Positions 6,496 through 7,924 of a DNA stretch of 7,924 nucleotides are shown here, piece by piece; position 1 is the stretch's first letter, and each line of letters opens with the position of its first letter. The notes beneath the pieces are model-generated. The model was not told the DNA's origin and ran no database searches. It saw only the letters and a list, made by a program, of their open reading frames with translations. The DNA is taken from assembly GCA_023230905.1 (NCBI GenBank), contig JALNWL010000118.1, positions 1-7,924 of the forward strand, read 5' to 3'. This DNA comes from Syntrophales bacterium (GTDB lineage Bacteria > Desulfobacterota > Syntrophia > Syntrophales > UBA2251). The position numbers and the translations under genes were made by a program.

Positions 6496-7206
6496 TCAGG
6501 GGGGGCAGGCTTGGTCGAGGAGGTCAAGAAGGTCCGACGCCGACGCCAGAACGCACTGCGCCCCGGCCCGGGTGAGGTCGTCACAGTTACCGGATCCGGT
6601 GAGGACGCCGACGGTGAACGCGCCGACCTCGCGTCCCACTTGCATGTCCAGTGGATGATCCCCTACCATGAGGGTGCCGTCCGGCGGGGCCGCAAGGGCG
6701 GCGAGTGCGGTGCGGAGGTGGTCCGGATGGGGCTTGACGCGCGGCGTCATTTCCCGGCTGATGGCGGTATCCACGAACTGGTCAAGGTCCGGGAAAACCG
6801 TCCGCACCGCACGCAGGCAGTTTCGGGTGATGATCGCGGTCCCGATTCCGCGTTTCTGGAGCGCGACCAGAAGCTTGCGCGTGCCGCCGAAAAGCTCCCC
6901 CACGCGCGCGGCGGCGAGTTCGATCTCCATGATGCGGGCATGGGCTGCGGCGACATAGGCCTCAGCCCGGGGAGGGTCCACCGCCGCGAGCGTCGCCCGC
7001 GCCCGGTCGATCAGCTCCAGCGCAGGGAGGTCGCAAACGGCTTCCACGGCGAGTCCGTACTGGGCCGTCAGTTTCAGGACATCGGACCGCATGACGACAA
7101 AGTCGATGTTCAATCTGGCCAGGGTTCCGTCGAAGTCGAAAACGACCGCGCGGCAGGGACGGGCGTCAAGGGTTTGCGGGCTCGAGGTTTTTGAGGTAGC
7201 GCTCAA
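6496..7206 (-). CDS. HAD-superfamily hydrolase, phosphoglycolate phosphatase-like
   Basis: A 236-residue cytoplasmic phosphatase of the Gph-like HAD subfamily. All four HAD motifs are present: motif I FDFDGTL at 23-29 (nucleophile Asp24, acid/base Asp26); motif II IITRN with Thr127; motif III Lys158 in RVKPHPDHL; motif IV VGDHPLDMQVG at 181-191 with Asp183 and Asp187. An all-alpha cap, rich in Ala/Glu/Arg, fills roughly 35-105. The substrate cannot be told; phosphoglycolate or another small phosphoester is usual. No ATG or GTG lies between the in-frame upstream TGA and motif I, so the TTG at 7206 is taken as the start, with GGAAGGG 10 nt before it inside the aminotransferase gene. The 41-bp overlap with that gene implies coupled translation. 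Pairing with an aminotransferase suggests a shared pathway, but this is weak inference. Confidence 0.9.
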   Translation of the reverse strand: MSATSKTSSPQTLDARPCRAVVFDFDGTLARLNIDFVVMRSDVLKLTAQYGLAVEAVCDLPALELIDRARATLAAVDPPRAEAYVAAAHARIMEIELAAARVGELFGGTRKLLVALQKRGIGTAIITRNCLRAVRTVFPDLDQFVDTAISREMTPRVKPHPDHLRTALAALAAPPDGTLMVGDHPLDMQVGREVGAFTVGVLTGSGNCDDLTRAGAQCVLASASDLLDLLDQACPP

Positions 7207-7924
7207 GGCGGTTCATCCCTTCCGTAATGTTGTCCAAGGAGTTGGCATAGGAGAAGCGGAGATACCCTTCCGCATTCTGCCCGAAATCGATCCCGGGGGT
7301 TACCGCGACGCCGGCTTTGTCCAGGATATCGAAGGACAGACGGTAGGAGTCGCGGCTGAAGGCCTTGACGTTTCCCAGGATATAGAAGGCCCCGGTCGGT
7401 GCGACGCGCACGCCGATCCCCATCCCGCGGAGCCGTTCGAGCATGTACTGCCGACGCTCGTCATAGGTGTTTCTCATCTGGCGCATGCACTGCCCGCAGG
7501 AGGTCAGTGCCGTCACGCCCGCCCACTGAACGAACGCGTTGGCGGAGATGAAGAGGTTCTGCTGGATTTTCTGCATGGGGCGGATAAATTCGGGGGGAGC
7601 GATCAGATAGCCCAGCCGCCAGCCGGTCATGGCATAGTACTTGGAGAAGCCGTTCAGGACGAAGGCGCGATCGGTGTATTCGAGGATGGAGTGGGCTTTT
7701 CCGGAATAGACGAGACCATGGTAAATCTCATCGGAGATCACCGGGGGACCCAGCGCGGCGATGTCCGCCATCCGGTCGGCACCGAGCAGGTTCCCGGTCG
7801 GATTGGAGGGGGAGTTGATCATGATGGCCCGCGTGCGCGTGCTCAGCTTTTCGCGGATGCCGGCGGGCGTGTATTGGAATCCCTCCTCTTCGGACACGTC
7901 GACGCTGACGGGACAGGCATCGAA
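7166..7924 (-). CDS. PLP-dependent class I/II aminotransferase (N-terminus cut by window edge)
   Basis: Fold-type I pyridoxal-phosphate aminotransferase of the aspartate aminotransferase-like group, transferring an amino group between an amino acid and a 2-oxo acid in the cytoplasm. The last 252 or so residues are present; about 130-140 N-terminal residues lie off the right edge. Visible motifs are NSPSNPTG (substrate and cofactor loop), ISDEIYHGLVY (Asp for the pyridine nitrogen, Tyr for the cofactor phenolic oxygen), NGFSKYYAMTGWRLGY (Schiff-base lysine in SKxxxxxGWRxG), and LRFSYANS near the C-terminus with the arginine that binds the alpha-carboxylate. The reading frame stays open to the edge, starting FDACPVSVD. 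The stop at 7166 lies inside the HAD gene, giving the 41-bp overlap. Aspartate, aromatic or alanine specificity cannot be assigned from the visible part. Confidence 0.93.
   Translation of the reverse strand, partial: FDACPVSVDVSEEEGFQYTPAGIREKLSTRTRAIMINSPSNPTGNLLGADRMADIAALGPPVISDEIYHGLVYSGKAHSILEYTDRAFVLNGFSKYYAMTGWRLGYLIAPPEFIRPMQKIQQNLFISANAFVQWAGVTALTSCGQCMRQMRNTYDERRQYMLERLRGMGIGVRVAPTGAFYILGNVKAFSRDSYRLSFDILDKAGVAVTPGIDFGQNAEGYLRFSYANSLDNITEGMNRLERYLKNLEPANP
7217..7223 (-). promoter_or_regulatory. Shine-Dalgarno for the TTG start of the HAD gene
   Basis: GGAAGGG on the minus strand lies 10 nt before the TTG at 7206, inside the 3' end of the aminotransferase reading frame. Its presence is the main positive support for a TTG start, since an in-frame TGA lies three codons upstream and no better start codon precedes motif I. 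Confidence 0.45.

Noticed and set aside
1..7924. Mobile element, CRISPR array, defence system, tRNA or rRNA genes
   Set aside because: No transposase or integrase, spaced repeats, terminal inverted repeats or RNA-gene signatures were seen. All six genes are ordinary metabolic families with uniform composition and short gaps.

Overview
The window (about 60% G+C by eye) holds six protein-coding genes, all on the minus strand and tightly packed. It looks like core or accessory metabolism of an anaerobic bacterium rather than a mobile element. The gene set is an ADP-forming acyl-CoA synthetase, an acetyl-CoA hydrolase/transferase fused to a GNAT domain, and a BioD-like/DRTGG protein. I associate this set with syntrophic or sulfate-reducing Desulfobacterota (the former Deltaproteobacteria). 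That assignment is family-level inference from reading the proteins; no marker gene is present to prove it.

Reading in the direction of transcription (right to left), the first unit is a PLP-dependent class I/II aminotransferase cut by the right edge (7166-7924). It overlaps by 41 bp a HAD-family phosphatase that appears to start at TTG (6496-7206). This unit ends at a convincing intrinsic terminator (6455-6483). A sigma-70-type promoter (TTGACA, 17 bp, TTTATT; 6423-6451) follows almost immediately.

The second unit has four genes separated by gaps of only 4 to 15 bp. They are the acetyl-CoA hydrolase/transferase-GNAT fusion (4474-6369), the ADP-forming acetate/acyl-CoA ligase (2349-4469), a P-loop BioD-like protein with a C-terminal DRTGG domain (1293-2333), and a phosphomannomutase/phosphoglucomutase cut by the left edge (1-1277). 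Each of the last three genes has a good Shine-Dalgarno sequence that includes or touches the end of the gene before it, which argues for one transcript and translational coupling.

The first three genes of this unit make a coherent module for interconverting acyl-CoA and free acid. The CoA-transferase moves CoA between acids, and the ligase recovers ATP from the thioester. The DRTGG protein resembles the regulatory N-terminal half of long phosphotransacetylases, but here it stands alone. The GNAT domain is of the kind that acetylates acyl-CoA synthetases in bacteria, so a regulatory link inside the operon is possible. The sugar phosphomutase at the end is an odd partner. No RNA genes, CRISPR arrays, insertion sequences or long repeats were seen, and no intergenic stretch exceeds about 130 bp.
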